NCBI RefSeq assembly: GCF_009729015.1
Contig: NZ_CP045482.1
Coordinates: 864,001 to 928,000 of the forward strand
From: Acidianus ambivalens
GTDB taxonomy: Archaea > Thermoproteota > Thermoprotei_A > Sulfolobales > Sulfolobaceae
Length of the DNA: 64,000 nucleotides
Direction of reading: 5' to 3'
Under the pieces are notes generated by a model. It was given only the letters and a program-made list of their open reading frames with translations. It made no database searches and was not told where the DNA came from. Both the position numbers and the translations under genes were made by a program. The first letter of the stretch is position 1. Each line of letters starts with the position of its first letter. This document shows positions 47,401 to 56,484 of the stretch, one piece after another.

Positions 47401-48516
47401 GTGCTCACTATTATTACCAGCAAAGGTAGTGTAGAAGTAGATAAACAAGAAATTGTTGGCCTACTGGGAAAAAACGGAAGCGGGAAGACAACATTGCTAA
47501 AGTCCGTTCTTTGCGATTCTCAAAATCAAGTTATACTTGATGGTAAAGACTTTTGTAAAGAAAAAGATTACAGTAAAGTTTCTCTTGTACTGCAAGAGCC
47601 TTATTCTCAGATTTTAGCAGAAACAGCAAAGGAAGAAGTGGAACTTTTGTCTAGATATCACAGAGTAAACGAGGAAATCGTTAAGAATATCATGGGAGAG
47701 TATTACGATAAGAAATTCCTAGAGCTCTCTGACGGTTATAAAAGGAGATTTGTAATTTCAACGACCTTAGCTTCAATGCCGGAATACGTTTTACTCGACG
47801 AGCCTTTTGCAAATTTAGATAAACACTCAACTGTCGAAGTAAAGGAAATAATTCCTAAGGGTACTTTAATAGCAGAACATAGAGTTAAGGAAATAAGAGA
47901 TATGCTAGATAGAGTTTACTTGCTGGAAGATAAAATAGAGGAAATCGATAAGGAAAAACTTTACGATGAAAATTTTTTAAAATCTCATGGATTAAGGGGA
48001 TTTAAACTTTCTAAAATTGAAAGTAAGCTAGGAAAAGAAATCCTCGACGTACAGACTACTAAGGCCAGGATAAAAGTTAGGGAAAGTGAAGTACTTTGTT
48101 TAATTGGAAGGAACGGAGTAGGTAAGACAACTACATTAAAGCAATTAGTGGGAAAAGTTTACGTAATTTTTCAAAATCCTGACTTACAATTCTTTTGCAC
48201 TACAGTAAGGGAAGAAGTTAAAGGAAGAGAGGATGTATTATCGCTCTTTAATCTAAAAGATAAAGAAGAGAGGAGCCCCTACACTTTAAGTTACGGAGAA
48301 AAAATGAGAGTCTTAATTGCCTCAGCTTATGCCTCTGGTAGGAAGGTGATTGCGTTAGATGAGCCAAGTGTAGGAATGGACGGAAATTCTTTGCTTTCAT
48401 TTTACGAAATGATTAAGCTATTAAAAGAGGAAAAGAGAGGAATAATTATAGCTACTCACGACGAGGATATAATAGGCATGTGTGACAGCATAATTGACCT
48501 GGACAAGAGCTTTTAA
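47401..48516 (+). CDS. ECF transporter ATPase, compact fused double domain
   Basis: Energises the importer. In only 371 residues there are two ATP-binding domains. The first has Walker [10 protein letters not shown], signature LSDGYKRR and Walker [11 protein letters not shown]. The second has [17 protein letters not shown] and [10 protein letters not shown]. Fused EcfA proteins are usually 450-550 residues, so both halves are strongly trimmed: the second spans only ~170 residues, with a short Q-loop region. Both catalytic glutamates are kept. The GTG start follows the EcfT stop by 55 bases. Confidence 0.92.
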   Translation: MLTIITSKGSVEVDKQEIVGLLGKNGSGKTTLLKSVLCDSQNQVILDGKDFCKEKDYSKVSLVLQEPYSQILAETAKEEVELLSRYHRVNEEIVKNIMGEYYDKKFLELSDGYKRRFVISTTLASMPEYVLLDEPFANLDKHSTVEVKEIIPKGTLIAEHRVKEIRDMLDRVYLLEDKIEEIDKEKLYDENFLKSHGLRGFKLSKIESKLGKEILDVQTTKARIKVRESEVLCLIGRNGVGKTTTLKQLVGKVYVIFQNPDLQFFCTTVREEVKGREDVLSLFNLKDKEERSPYTLSYGEKMRVLIASAYASGRKVIALDEPSVGMDGNSLLSFYEMIKLLKEEKRGIIIATHDEDIIGMCDSIIDLDKSF

Positions 48517-48540
48517 TACATTCTGAACAATTCTCTTCAC

Positions 48541-48963
48541 GTGAATAAAACAATAGGTAGAAACGCGGAAAGGGAATTAGTTAAGCTTCTTATGCATTAC
48601 GGTTTTAATGCGGTAAGAATTCCGACGTCCAACTCTTCTCCTAATCCTTTGCCAGATGTATTTGCTACCAAGGGTAATATTTTACTTTCTATAGAAGTTA
48701 AAAGTACTTGGCAAAAGAAAGTGAAAGTTGAAGAAAATCAAATTAGAAAAATTTTAGACTTTCTGAAAATGTTCCCAATGGAAGGTAGAGCATTGATCGC
48801 TGTAAAATTTAAAGGAGGAATTGGATGGAGAGTAAAGGAAGTTGAACTAGCGAAGGAAGAGGAGGTTAATGAAGAAAACTCTATATCATTAGAGGATTAT
48901 TTGCTTAACTTACAGAGTAATCTATTGCAATCATTAAATCGGCGTCCTTATCAAATTCTCTAA
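48541..48963 (+). CDS. hje: Holliday junction resolvase Hje
   Basis: A 140-residue endonuclease that cuts four-way DNA junctions in recombination. Very close to the Sulfolobus Hje sequence: [13 protein letters not shown], then [24 protein letters not shown] and LSIEVKSTW. The nuclease residues are Glu10 (AERE), Asp39 (LPDVF) and the E-x-K of IEVKS. It is Hje rather than Hjc by the [13 protein letters not shown] segment. The GTG start is required. Its last ~59 bases overlap the convergent Lrp-type regulator gene, so the two mRNAs have complementary 3' ends. Confidence 0.93.
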   Translation: MNKTIGRNAERELVKLLMHYGFNAVRIPTSNSSPNPLPDVFATKGNILLSIEVKSTWQKKVKVEENQIRKILDFLKMFPMEGRALIAVKFKGGIGWRVKEVELAKEEEVNEENSISLEDYLLNLQSNLLQSLNRRPYQIL

Positions 48964-49672
48964 ACTTAAAGAACTCCTCTTTTACTTCCTCTAAAGAATC
49001 TCCGACGTTAACGAATATTCCAGCAGTATCATCACTTATTTCTCTGAACATTTGCCTAGCAAAGAATTTTCTACCTATCTCCACGTTATGGGTAAATACT
49101 GCATACATAATTAAACCTGCCTTAGTTAGGTCAATTTCTGGAATTAGCCTAATGAAGTTTCTAGAATAAAGGTACCTTATATGCCTCCTAATTGTCTTAG
49201 TCGATACCTTCATTTTATCTGCCAAATACATTGTGTCTAAAGTGGGTTCTTCCTTCATTATTGAAACAAGCTTAAGGTCGAAATTGGAAGGATTATAAGG
49301 CTGTTGTTTAGGAATGTATACCATCCTTGGGTAACCCAGACTCTCGCTCATGATATCGATTTTCTTCTTTAAATCGTCTAAACTGCTACCTTCAATTTCG
49401 TAAACATTCGTTTCTTCTAGGCAATTTACCTTAAATACGCACTCTCCTTCCCAGTCCTTAATATTCTTAAAAGCAACGTATGCGTGATATTTTCCATAAA
49501 AGTTCGGATTAACGTATAGTGACACCTTCTTAATTACCTTATCTTGGATTAACTTATCTACCCTATAATTTACTGCTGGAGAAGATATTCCTATCATTTT
49601 TGCTATTGACCTTTGTGACGTTCTATAGTCCTTTAATAGGTAGAACAAGATTTTCTTATCTATTTGATCCAT
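48905..49672 (-). CDS. Lrp/AsnC-family transcription regulator with two HTH domains
   Basis: A 255-residue regulator. The N-terminal winged helix is typical AsnC ([42 protein letters not shown]). A second, similar helix-turn-helix ([31 protein letters not shown]) follows near residues 130-165. The usual ligand-binding RAM domain is therefore replaced or shortened. Such double-HTH Lrp-like proteins occur in Sulfolobales. The target is unknown. It overlaps hje by 59 bases tail to tail. Confidence 0.87.
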   Translation of the reverse strand: MDQIDKKILFYLLKDYRTSQRSIAKMIGISSPAVNYRVDKLIQDKVIKKVSLYVNPNFYGKYHAYVAFKNIKDWEGECVFKVNCLEETNVYEIEGSSLDDLKKKIDIMSESLGYPRMVYIPKQQPYNPSNFDLKLVSIMKEEPTLDTMYLADKMKVSTKTIRRHIRYLYSRNFIRLIPEIDLTKAGLIMYAVFTHNVEIGRKFFARQMFREISDDTAGIFVNVGDSLEEVKEEFFKFREFDKDADLMIAIDYSVS

Positions 49673-49794
49673 ACTTTAATATAGTACTCATTAAATATAC
49701 GCTTTCGTTAGAAGATTTTTTATAAAAATTCCTCAATTTTTCTCGGTAATATTTAGTAAAAACTCTTTTAACAAAAAAGGTGAAGCCTTAAATC

Positions 49795-49971
49795 ATGGCT
49801 AGAAAAATGTGCCCAGTATGTAAAAAGGTTGTAGAAGAGAAGGTTATAAAAGACGGAGATGTAATATCAAAAGTCTGTCCAGAGTGCGGATATGTTTTTA
49901 TATCCTATCAGAAGGGAAAGGGAGTTTTAGTACTTAATAACGTAAAATTGTCCGAAAGTCGAACTGTTTAA
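49795..49971 (+). CDS. small four-cysteine zinc-ribbon protein (58 aa)
   Basis: A 58-residue protein with a zinc ribbon made of CPVC and CPECG (residues 6-9 and 28-32) and a short beta tail (VLVLNNVKL). Such mini-ribbons are found in ribosome-, RNA polymerase- and transcription-associated factors in archaea. It is upstream of leuC, 39 bases from its ATG, and could be co-transcribed. It is too short for standard length filters, but the cysteine spacing and the codon pattern support it. Confidence 0.7.
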   Translation: MARKMCPVCKKVVEEKVIKDGDVISKVCPECGYVFISYQKGKGVLVLNNVKLSESRTV

Positions 49972-50010
49972 TAATTAAGATTTATTTTCCCCTTCACTTA
50001 ATTGGAAACC

Positions 50011-51258
50011 ATGCCTCAGACTCTTACAGAGAAAATTCTCAGTAGAGCTTCTGGAAAAGAAGTTTCTCCGGGAGACGTAATAGAAGCAAAAACTGACATA
50101 GTAGCATTCCACGACTTAACAGGCTATCACGTAATAGAAGTAATGGAAAAGGCGGGAATTGAGAAAGTATTTGATAAAAGCAAAATAGTAATAGCATTTG
50201 ACCATTTAGCTCCGCCTCCTGACATAAGGAGTGCAGAAATACAAGTAATGATAAGGAAATTCGTGAAAAAGATGGGATTGCCTAACTTTCACGATATTAA
50301 TTTCGGAATAATGCACGAAGTTTTGCTGGAAAAATATGCCTTGCCCGGTCAAGTAATAGTAGCTGCAGATAGCCACACTACAACTTCTGGTGCCGTAGGA
50401 GCCTTTGCTCAAGGAATGGGAGCCTCAGACATTGCGGCAGCAGTAATTACTGGGAAAACGTGGCTAGTCGTTCCTACTCCCTTTAAAGTAGAATTAAAAG
50501 GTTCACCTGGAAAATGGATTACCGGGAAGGACGTAGCACTGAAGTTACTACAAGAATTCAAGGCTGATTACTTTAACGGAATGTCGATAGAAGTTTACGT
50601 AGAAAACCCCTCTGCATTCCCAATGGATTATAGAGCAACAGTATCTAACATGGGAATAGAAATGAACGCAGACGCATTAATGTTTATTCCAGATGAAGAG
50701 ACTAAAAATTATATAAAGACAATGAGGGGGTACGAACCCGCGTTAGTTACACCTGATCCCGGAGCAAAATATACTGACGAATACACGATAGAATTAGGCA
50801 AATTAGAACCATTAGTTGCCGCACCTTATAGCGTAGACAACGTAAAAAGTGTTAACGAAGTTGAAGGTAAAGAAGTGGATCAAGTTTTCATAGGCTCTTG
50901 CACAAACGGTAGATTAAGTGACATAGAGATTGCAGCTAAAATACTTAAGGATAAAAAAGTAAAGACTAGGTGCATAGCAATTCCTGCATCTTACGAAATG
51001 TTCAAGAGAGCAATGGACTTAGGTTACATAGAAACATTAGTCAATGCAGGCTGTATTGTAACTTACGGAACTTGCGGCCCTTGCTTAGGTGGCCACTTCG
51101 GAGTAGCAGGGCCAGGAGAAACTATAGTTTCAACCAGTAATAGGAATTTTAGAGGTAGAATGGGAAGTAACGACTCTAAAGTCTACTTAGCTAATCCTGC
51201 AGTTGCAGCAGCTTCTGCATTAGAAGGGAAAATAACTGATCCGAGGGTGATAGCATGA
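50011..51258 (+). CDS. leuC: 3-isopropylmalate dehydratase/homoaconitase large subunit
   Basis: Aconitase-family enzyme of leucine (or alpha-aminoadipate lysine) biosynthesis; isomerises 2- to 3-isopropylmalate through a [4Fe-4S] cluster. The 415-residue product keeps the cluster cysteines (IGSCTNGR; then [14 protein letters not shown]) and the substrate-binding [17 protein letters not shown]. The length is typical of archaeal LeuC/HacA. The small subunit gene overlaps it by four bases. The ATG at 50011 is chosen over a TTG at 50002. Whether it acts in leucine or lysine synthesis, or both, cannot be decided here. Confidence 0.92.
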   Translation: MPQTLTEKILSRASGKEVSPGDVIEAKTDIVAFHDLTGYHVIEVMEKAGIEKVFDKSKIVIAFDHLAPPPDIRSAEIQVMIRKFVKKMGLPNFHDINFGIMHEVLLEKYALPGQVIVAADSHTTTSGAVGAFAQGMGASDIAAAVITGKTWLVVPTPFKVELKGSPGKWITGKDVALKLLQEFKADYFNGMSIEVYVENPSAFPMDYRATVSNMGIEMNADALMFIPDEETKNYIKTMRGYEPALVTPDPGAKYTDEYTIELGKLEPLVAAPYSVDNVKSVNEVEGKEVDQVFIGSCTNGRLSDIEIAAKILKDKKVKTRCIAIPASYEMFKRAMDLGYIETLVNAGCIVTYGTCGPCLGGHFGVAGPGETIVSTSNRNFRGRMGSNDSKVYLANPAVAAASALEGKITDPRVIA

Positions 51259-51740
51259 TAATAGAAGGAAAAGTTATGAAGTTTGGGGATAAAATAGACA
51301 CTGACGTTATAATACCTGCGAGATACTTAAAGTATACTGACCCGCAATACTTAGCACAACATGCAATGGAGCCTCTAGACCCAGAATTTTACAAGAAAGC
51401 CTCCTCAGGAGTAGTAATTGTAGCAGGAAAAGTTTTCGGAATGGGCTCATCTAGGGAACAAGCAGCAATAGCATTAAAAGCTGCAGGAGTTAGGGCAATA
51501 ATTGCAGAGAGCTTTGCAAGAATATTCTATAGGAACGCAATAAATAATGGATTGCCAGTAATCACACTAAAGGATGCAACAAAGTTAATAGACGAAGGAG
51601 AAATAGTAAGAATTAACGTTGAAACTGGAGAAATTGAAGTTAATGGAAGAAAATATCAAGGAAAAGGAATAAGCGGAATGGCGCTAGAGATACTGAAGTC
51701 TGGAGGAATAATGGAATATTTAAAGTCTGGAAAATTCTAA
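51255..51740 (+). CDS. leuD: 3-isopropylmalate dehydratase/homoaconitase small subunit
   Basis: A 161-residue swivel subunit that completes the active site of the large subunit. It starts with [26 protein letters not shown], where the segment YLKY occupies the substrate-specificity loop (YLRT in IPM isomerases; other residues in homoaconitases). It keeps [18 protein letters not shown]. The non-canonical loop leaves room for broad substrate use. The start overlaps leuC; the stop overlaps bluB on the opposite strand. Confidence 0.92.
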   Translation: MIIEGKVMKFGDKIDTDVIIPARYLKYTDPQYLAQHAMEPLDPEFYKKASSGVVIVAGKVFGMGSSREQAAIALKAAGVRAIIAESFARIFYRNAINNGLPVITLKDATKLIDEGEIVRINVETGEIEVNGRKYQGKGISGMALEILKSGGIMEYLKSGKF

Positions 51741-52402
51741 ATCTTAGCGGAATTCAATTTCTCCAAGAGTTTTTCGTTAGGTTTATTGCCCCATCTATCC
51801 TCAAATACTACCTCTGACAAAGGCAATCTATAATTCCAACCTTTTTCTTCTAATTCCGGCCTTTCAGGAAATTTTGTAACATAGCCTAACGTTAGATACG
51901 CTATAAATTCTACATTTGAAGGAATGCCAAGGATTTCCTTTATTTTATTTTTATCCAGAAAGCTAACCCATCCCATTCCTAAATTTTCTGCCCTTGCTGC
52001 TAACCAAAGATTTTCTATTGCTAAGACTGTACTATAATTGCAGGTTTCTGGCATTGTAATTCTTCCCAGTACATGAGGACCAAATCTAGAAGGGTCGCAC
52101 GTCACTGCGATATTTATTGGAGCCTCCATAATTCCTTCTATTTTAATAGTATCGAATAATTTTCTCCTGTCTTCGTCAAGTAACTCTCTATATCTTAGCC
52201 TCTGCCTTTCAACTTCTTCCTTAACTTTCCTTTTTATATTCTCATCTCTAATTATGATGAAATTCCATGGCTGAGAATAACCTACTGATGGAGCTAAATG
52301 CGCAGCTAATAAGATCTTTGCTAGAACTTCATCAAGGATTGGATCAGACTTAAAATAACTCCTTATATCTCTCCTACCTTTAATTGCATCGTAAAGATCC
52401 AT
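51737..52402 (-). CDS. bluB: 5,6-dimethylbenzimidazole synthase BluB-like
   Basis: A 221-residue flavoenzyme of the nitroreductase fold. BluB breaks down FMNH2 with O2 to make dimethylbenzimidazole, the lower ligand of cobalamin. Family landmarks are [13 protein letters not shown], the [17 protein letters not shown] segment, then [25 protein letters not shown] and [19 protein letters not shown]. These match BluB better than other nitroreductases. An aerobic archaeon could use it, since it needs O2. No other cobalamin gene is adjacent. It ends convergent on leuD, overlapping four bases. Confidence 0.87.
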   Translation of the reverse strand: MDLYDAIKGRRDIRSYFKSDPILDEVLAKILLAAHLAPSVGYSQPWNFIIIRDENIKRKVKEEVERQRLRYRELLDEDRRKLFDTIKIEGIMEAPINIAVTCDPSRFGPHVLGRITMPETCNYSTVLAIENLWLAARAENLGMGWVSFLDKNKIKEILGIPSNVEFIAYLTLGYVTKFPERPELEEKGWNYRLPLSEVVFEDRWGNKPNEKLLEKLNSAKI

Positions 52403-52479
52403 TTGGATAGCTTATCCAAAAAGGTAAAAAAGTTATCTGATAAGGTCACGGATTTTTCTAACGTCTGAGATTAAGATCA

Positions 52480-52767
52480 TTATTTCATTTTATCCATTAG
52501 ATAATTGTGAAAGCAGTCAACGTGTAATTTCCAAGCGGATCTCCGTAAATCCCTAACGCACGGAAATTTCTTTGATTCCCTAAATAGCGCCCTAGAATCC
52601 CATCTTCGTATATTCGCCTTAGATAAATATAAAATCCTCTGCTGCCTTATAATACTTCTCACAAGCTTGAACAAAATCTTCCCTCGACAAATAATCTTAG
52701 GCTTCTTCTAAATAGACTTCTGCCACGTTTTTGGCTTTAGCATTATGTATATTATCTATCGTGTTTA
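52480..52767 (-). pseudogene. decayed PaREP1-family gene
   Basis: Minus-strand sequence reads, across one frameshift and stops, as a PaREP1 protein. Upstream part: AKNVAEVYLEEA, stop, DYLSREDFVQACEKYYKAAEDF. Downstream part, in another frame: WKLHVDCFHNYL (family pattern A-LHV-GFH). The order, spacing and motif all fit the family. An adjacent 54-codon minus-strand ORF (52765-52929, starting GTG, KFNAKTYVNAHLESYETM) may be another remnant. The region between bluB and the Cys-rich gene (about 600 bases) holds only this decay. Confidence 0.6.
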
Positions 52768-53008
52768 AGAAACCTTTTTTCTACAAATCAGAGAATTCGC
52801 TCTAGAAAGTTTCTCGTCCCTTCGTTGATTATTGAATATTGCATCCGAGAGCTTTAGTATTATTAGCAACAACATCGTCTCATAACTTTCTAGATGAGCA
52901 TTTACATAAGTTTTAGCATTAAATTTCACCACAAAACCAGAGAATATAATTATCTAACAAAAATTGTGCATACATTATTTATAGTAAAAAATCAGTCACT
53001 TAAAATGA

Positions 53009-54508
53009 TTAGTATGTATAGTTTGCAATAAATACACCGGTAGGCAATTGATAAAGACCTCCGTTGATACAGTATTCTGCAGTAAGGTTGGAATAATAGA
53101 ATGCCAGATTAGCACCAGGATATTGGTTAAGTATATTCCATGTGATAAGAGATACTTCGGAAGTGCTAGATTCCCACCCAACTGCAATATTTACGGTACT
53201 TAATGGAGCAACCAAAGGAGCTAAATCAGGATCATAAGCTGAAGCAATTGCAATTAAAGCACCAACATTAATTCCTATGCCGAATGAATAATAAATATGA
53301 CCAAGATCGAGACTATTATTACTATAACCTTTACAGTAACTTAGGCATGCTAGTTTAACTAGATTAGTAAAGTTTACTGGTGCTGGGAAGTATGTACTCA
53401 AATTAGAAGCAAGGTTAGACTCAAGTTTAGGGCGACAAGGCCCTCCTCCACCACCGCCGCTTCTAGAGCAACAAATATTAATGTGCGTAGCATAAACGTA
53501 AAGTTTAGGAGCAACAGCACAGCCGTTCTTACAAGCAACTATCCTAGTCAACATTACTTGATAATAATAGCATATAATTTGGAATGGATGAAAGTAATCA
53601 CGAGGATTTTCGTAGCAAACAGTCCAATTAACCCAAGCAACTTGACCCTTTATATAAATTTGAAAAGCATTACAATAGTCAGCCTTATGTATACAATAAT
53701 TAGCAGAGCTTTTTACTTGAAAGTTTACATCATCTAATGTTATTGACGGCCCTGGGACTGTAACTCTAATAGGGTTATACTTCAAGTTAGGTTGGGAAAT
53801 ATAAAATCCAACATAATCATTACTAGAGGATTCACTAGCAATTATAGCACACATATGAGCAACGTAGCATCTTATTTCCGATGGCCCTACAAACGTTGCT
53901 ATTGCTATTGGTTTGCACGATGAACTGTTGGGATACCAACCTAGAATGTGGGGAGTTACTACAATAGCTCCGCAACCTTCTGGAGTTATTAAGCATTTTT
54001 GAGTATAAGTTACTGTAGTTGTGCATTCCGGCTTTACTTCTATAGTTTTTACAATTGGGTTGTTGAACATTATCGTGTAAGTAAAGCCTTTACAATTTAT
54101 TACGTTTGATACGTTAATTGTTATTGCGAACGGTTGAGTTATAATCTTCACTTTATTCCCACATTGTTTAACGTGTATTACTGCGCCTAATAGTGATGGC
54201 ATTATGTGGTAGGAGTATAATGAGTACCATGCCTTAGCTGGGGTTAATAAATTCTTTAGAGGAATTGATATTGTGCAACTACTGGAATTGAATACTTTGA
54301 TAAACTTAGTACCTTGCGGAGTAGGGTAAAACATGTATGCGCAAATTTTGAAACCACGTATTAGCCCGCGCTTACCTGCAATAATTAATGTAATATCATG
54401 TCCAGGAAATAGTGAAGTATATATTATATTAGCTATTGGAAATAATTCCGATGCAAATATAATACCAACAACTATCACTGCTAATGATAAAATAACATAC
54501 TTCTTCAT
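53009..54508 (-). CDS. Cys-rich secreted protein
   Basis: A 499-residue exported protein with a signal-type N-terminus (residues ~4-25) and no C-terminal helix. I count 22 cysteines, including CC and C-x5-8-C pairs, and several sequons. A hexaglycine in RSGGGGGGPCRPK (about residue 366) marks a flexible hinge before a cysteine-poorer C-terminal domain. Composition is like the larger Cys-rich gene at 5591, but no clear sequence repeat is shared. The start at 54508 is chosen for a TATA-like box (ATAAAC region near 54536) ~28 bases upstream; an ATG at 54526 is also in frame. Function unknown. Confidence 0.75.
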   Translation of the reverse strand: MKKYVILSLAVIVVGIIFASELFPIANIIYTSLFPGHDITLIIAGKRGLIRGFKICAYMFYPTPQGTKFIKVFNSSSCTISIPLKNLLTPAKAWYSLYSYHIMPSLLGAVIHVKQCGNKVKIITQPFAITINVSNVINCKGFTYTIMFNNPIVKTIEVKPECTTTVTYTQKCLITPEGCGAIVVTPHILGWYPNSSSCKPIAIATFVGPSEIRCYVAHMCAIIASESSSNDYVGFYISQPNLKYNPIRVTVPGPSITLDDVNFQVKSSANYCIHKADYCNAFQIYIKGQVAWVNWTVCYENPRDYFHPFQIICYYYQVMLTRIVACKNGCAVAPKLYVYATHINICCSRSGGGGGGPCRPKLESNLASNLSTYFPAPVNFTNLVKLACLSYCKGYSNNSLDLGHIYYSFGIGINVGALIAIASAYDPDLAPLVAPLSTVNIAVGWESSTSEVSLITWNILNQYPGANLAFYYSNLTAEYCINGGLYQLPTGVFIANYTY

Positions 54509-54694
54509 ATCTTGATATATTCTCACAATAACATATAAACTTTGTGCTAATCTCTCTATTGGTAAAATTACAATACTCTAAGAAAATCTCATATTTCTTA
54601 CTTATATTTGCCAGCAATACTTAATATTTCTTATTCCACTATTTCTAAATATATCGAATAAATTCACTTTCTAAATAAATGCTTGCCAACAATC

Positions 54695-55702
54695 TTAAGA
54701 GGCCTTTTTCTGCAAATCGAAGAATGCCCTCCAGAACGGGTCTTCAGTAGGTTTTTCTATCCTTTTATTACCTAAGTAAACTCCTTCTTCTCCTTCCTCC
54801 ATTTTCCCAATTATTTCTGCCTCAATTCCTTCCTTTAGAAGGGCATCCTTAACTTCGGCTTTGTCAGTTACTATTATCATCGTACCTTCGCTTATGGATA
54901 TCCAAGGATCTATATTAACTAAAGACGTTACTTCCTTTACAGCCCTATTTATAAATAACTTGTCCTCAAAAATCTTTATTCTCTTCTTCGTTACTTCTGA
55001 AACTTCAACTAGTGCGTTCCATAATCCTCCCTCAGTTGCATCGTGCATTAAATGAATTCCTATTTTGCTAGCAATTAAACCGTCTTTCCAACAGCTCATT
55101 TTCCAATACATATCATAGGCTTCCTTGAAGATGTCTGATGGCAACCTATCCTTAAAATACTGAGGATACAAATTAACTAGAAGGGCAGTAGCTTCTATTG
55201 CAGGCCCTTTAGTTACTATTACAACATCACCTTCCTTCACTTTTTTAGGAGAGCCCAGTTTTTCTTTCTCCCCTATACCTATCATTGAGAAACCACCTAA
55301 CATTGGATAATTAACTCCTTCATATCTTCCCGTGTGACCAGCCGTAACCATTACTCCTATTTCTTTCATAGCCTCGTGCATGCCTATCCACATTTCCTTG
55401 AATTGTTCATCTGTCATTGATGGAGGCAAGTTAAGATCTATCATTGCATATCTTGGCGGAATTCCTGAAGTCATTACGTCACTTGCTAATATGTGAACTG
55501 CAAACCACGCTGCTTTTTTAAATCCAAATTGAGGCACAATAAACACGGGATCAGTTTTAACAACCATTACCCTCTTCTCATCTATTTCTATAGCACCAGT
55601 GTCAACTCCGTTCATAGGCGGGATAATTACTTCGTCGTGAATTTCTCCAAGGTGAGGATAAATCACTTCCTCAAACGTTTTCCTATCTATTTTTCCTAAC
55701 AT
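54695..55702 (-). CDS. AIR-synthase-related protein (HypE-like)
   Basis: A 335-residue member of the AIR synthase/HypE/SelD fold that binds ATP. It opens with [19 protein letters not shown]. It has the family metal/ATP residues in [34 protein letters not shown] and [15 protein letters not shown]. Real HypE ends with a PRIC-type cysteine for nickel-iron hydrogenase maturation. Here the C-terminus is [15 protein letters not shown], so it is not a hydrogenase maturation enzyme. Archaea without hydrogenase keep such proteins for unknown reasons. The ATG at 55702 is preferred over one at 55720. It follows the DUF123 gene directly. Confidence 0.8.
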   Translation of the reverse strand: MLGKIDRKTFEEVIYPHLGEIHDEVIIPPMNGVDTGAIEIDEKRVMVVKTDPVFIVPQFGFKKAAWFAVHILASDVMTSGIPPRYAMIDLNLPPSMTDEQFKEMWIGMHEAMKEIGVMVTAGHTGRYEGVNYPMLGGFSMIGIGEKEKLGSPKKVKEGDVVIVTKGPAIEATALLVNLYPQYFKDRLPSDIFKEAYDMYWKMSCWKDGLIASKIGIHLMHDATEGGLWNALVEVSEVTKKRIKIFEDKLFINRAVKEVTSLVNIDPWISISEGTMIIVTDKAEVKDALLKEGIEAEIIGKMEEGEEGVYLGNKRIEKPTEDPFWRAFFDLQKKAS

Positions 55703-55720
55703 AAGAAGAAAAGTGAACAA

Positions 55721-56101
55721 TTAAGATAAAAATATTCTTTTCATAACCTCCTCTACCGACGAAGAGAAAAGGTGAGTTGGTGAAGTTTTGTCATCAGTAT
55801 TTCCAAATCCTTTTATGCCAGGTAATGAGGATAATCTTTTGACTATCTCTTTTTCCGAAAGTGGCAATACAATGACTCCTAGAGGAATACAAATTGACGA
55901 AATATAATCTACGTGCCAATGTTTCTTCATTTTCTCTTCTCCGGATAAATGCCTTGATATCCTCTTATCGCAGTGAAGACCACACGACCCAACGTATGCA
56001 TAGTAACCTTTCTTTAATTCAAATTCCTTCTTTCTATTTACAATTATATTTACGTCCCTATCGCAGTAAAAGAAGACCACATAACCTTTATACTTTATCA
56101 C
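55721..56101 (-). CDS. DUF123/GIY-YIG-like nuclease-domain protein
   Basis: A 126-residue protein of the DUF123 family, related to Uri/GIY-YIG nucleases. It has KKGYYAYVGSCGLHCDKRISRHL (GYYAYVGS in place of GIY-YIG, with a conserved Arg after it) and KKHWHVDYISSICIPL. It would act on DNA or RNA. It lies 19 bases upstream of the AIR-synthase-like gene, likely in one operon, and is divergent from the small acidic-tailed gene. Confidence 0.85.
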   Translation of the reverse strand: MIKYKGYVVFFYCDRDVNIIVNRKKEFELKKGYYAYVGSCGLHCDKRISRHLSGEEKMKKHWHVDYISSICIPLGVIVLPLSEKEIVKRLSSLPGIKGFGNTDDKTSPTHLFSSSVEEVMKRIFLS

Positions 56102-56114
56102 ACAATCTCAATTC

Positions 56115-56450
56115 ATGAAAAGAATTTTAAGGATTCCTAGGTTCACAAAAGACGGTAAACCAAAAACCCTGGAGTTACTGGTTGATTCGGCATCAATTAA
56201 CGATAAGGGATTTGCACAAGAAGCAAAATTTTTACTAGTAATTGACGATGGAAATAATAGAGTAGGCTTTCAGTTAACTACTGCTGAGGCTTCTTTACTT
56301 TATCATAGGCTTGGTTATGCATTAAACGAGGCTTCAAAGGAGTACATAGAAATGGAAGAGAAAAGCAAAAAGAATTATGAGGAAAAGAAAGGAAGCAAAA
56401 AGTCTGAAGAGGAAGAAGATTTCTCAGATTTAATGGATGAAGAAGAATAA
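56115..56450 (+). CDS. small acidic-tailed protein
   Basis: A 111-residue protein with a folded, mainly beta N-terminal part (FLLVIDDGNNRVGFQLTTAEASLLYHRLGYAL) and a long, charged tail of Lys then Glu/Asp (EEEEDFSDLMDEEE). Acidic tails like this contact basic proteins such as histones, translation or replication factors. I do not recognise the family. The gene is divergent from the DUF123 gene with a 13-base gap between start codons. Confidence 0.65.
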   Translation: MKRILRIPRFTKDGKPKTLELLVDSASINDKGFAQEAKFLLVIDDGNNRVGFQLTTAEASLLYHRLGYALNEASKEYIEMEEKSKKNYEEKKGSKKSEEEEDFSDLMDEEE

Positions 56451-56484
56451 AGAGAATAATAAATTAAAAAAAGAGAAATTGGCT

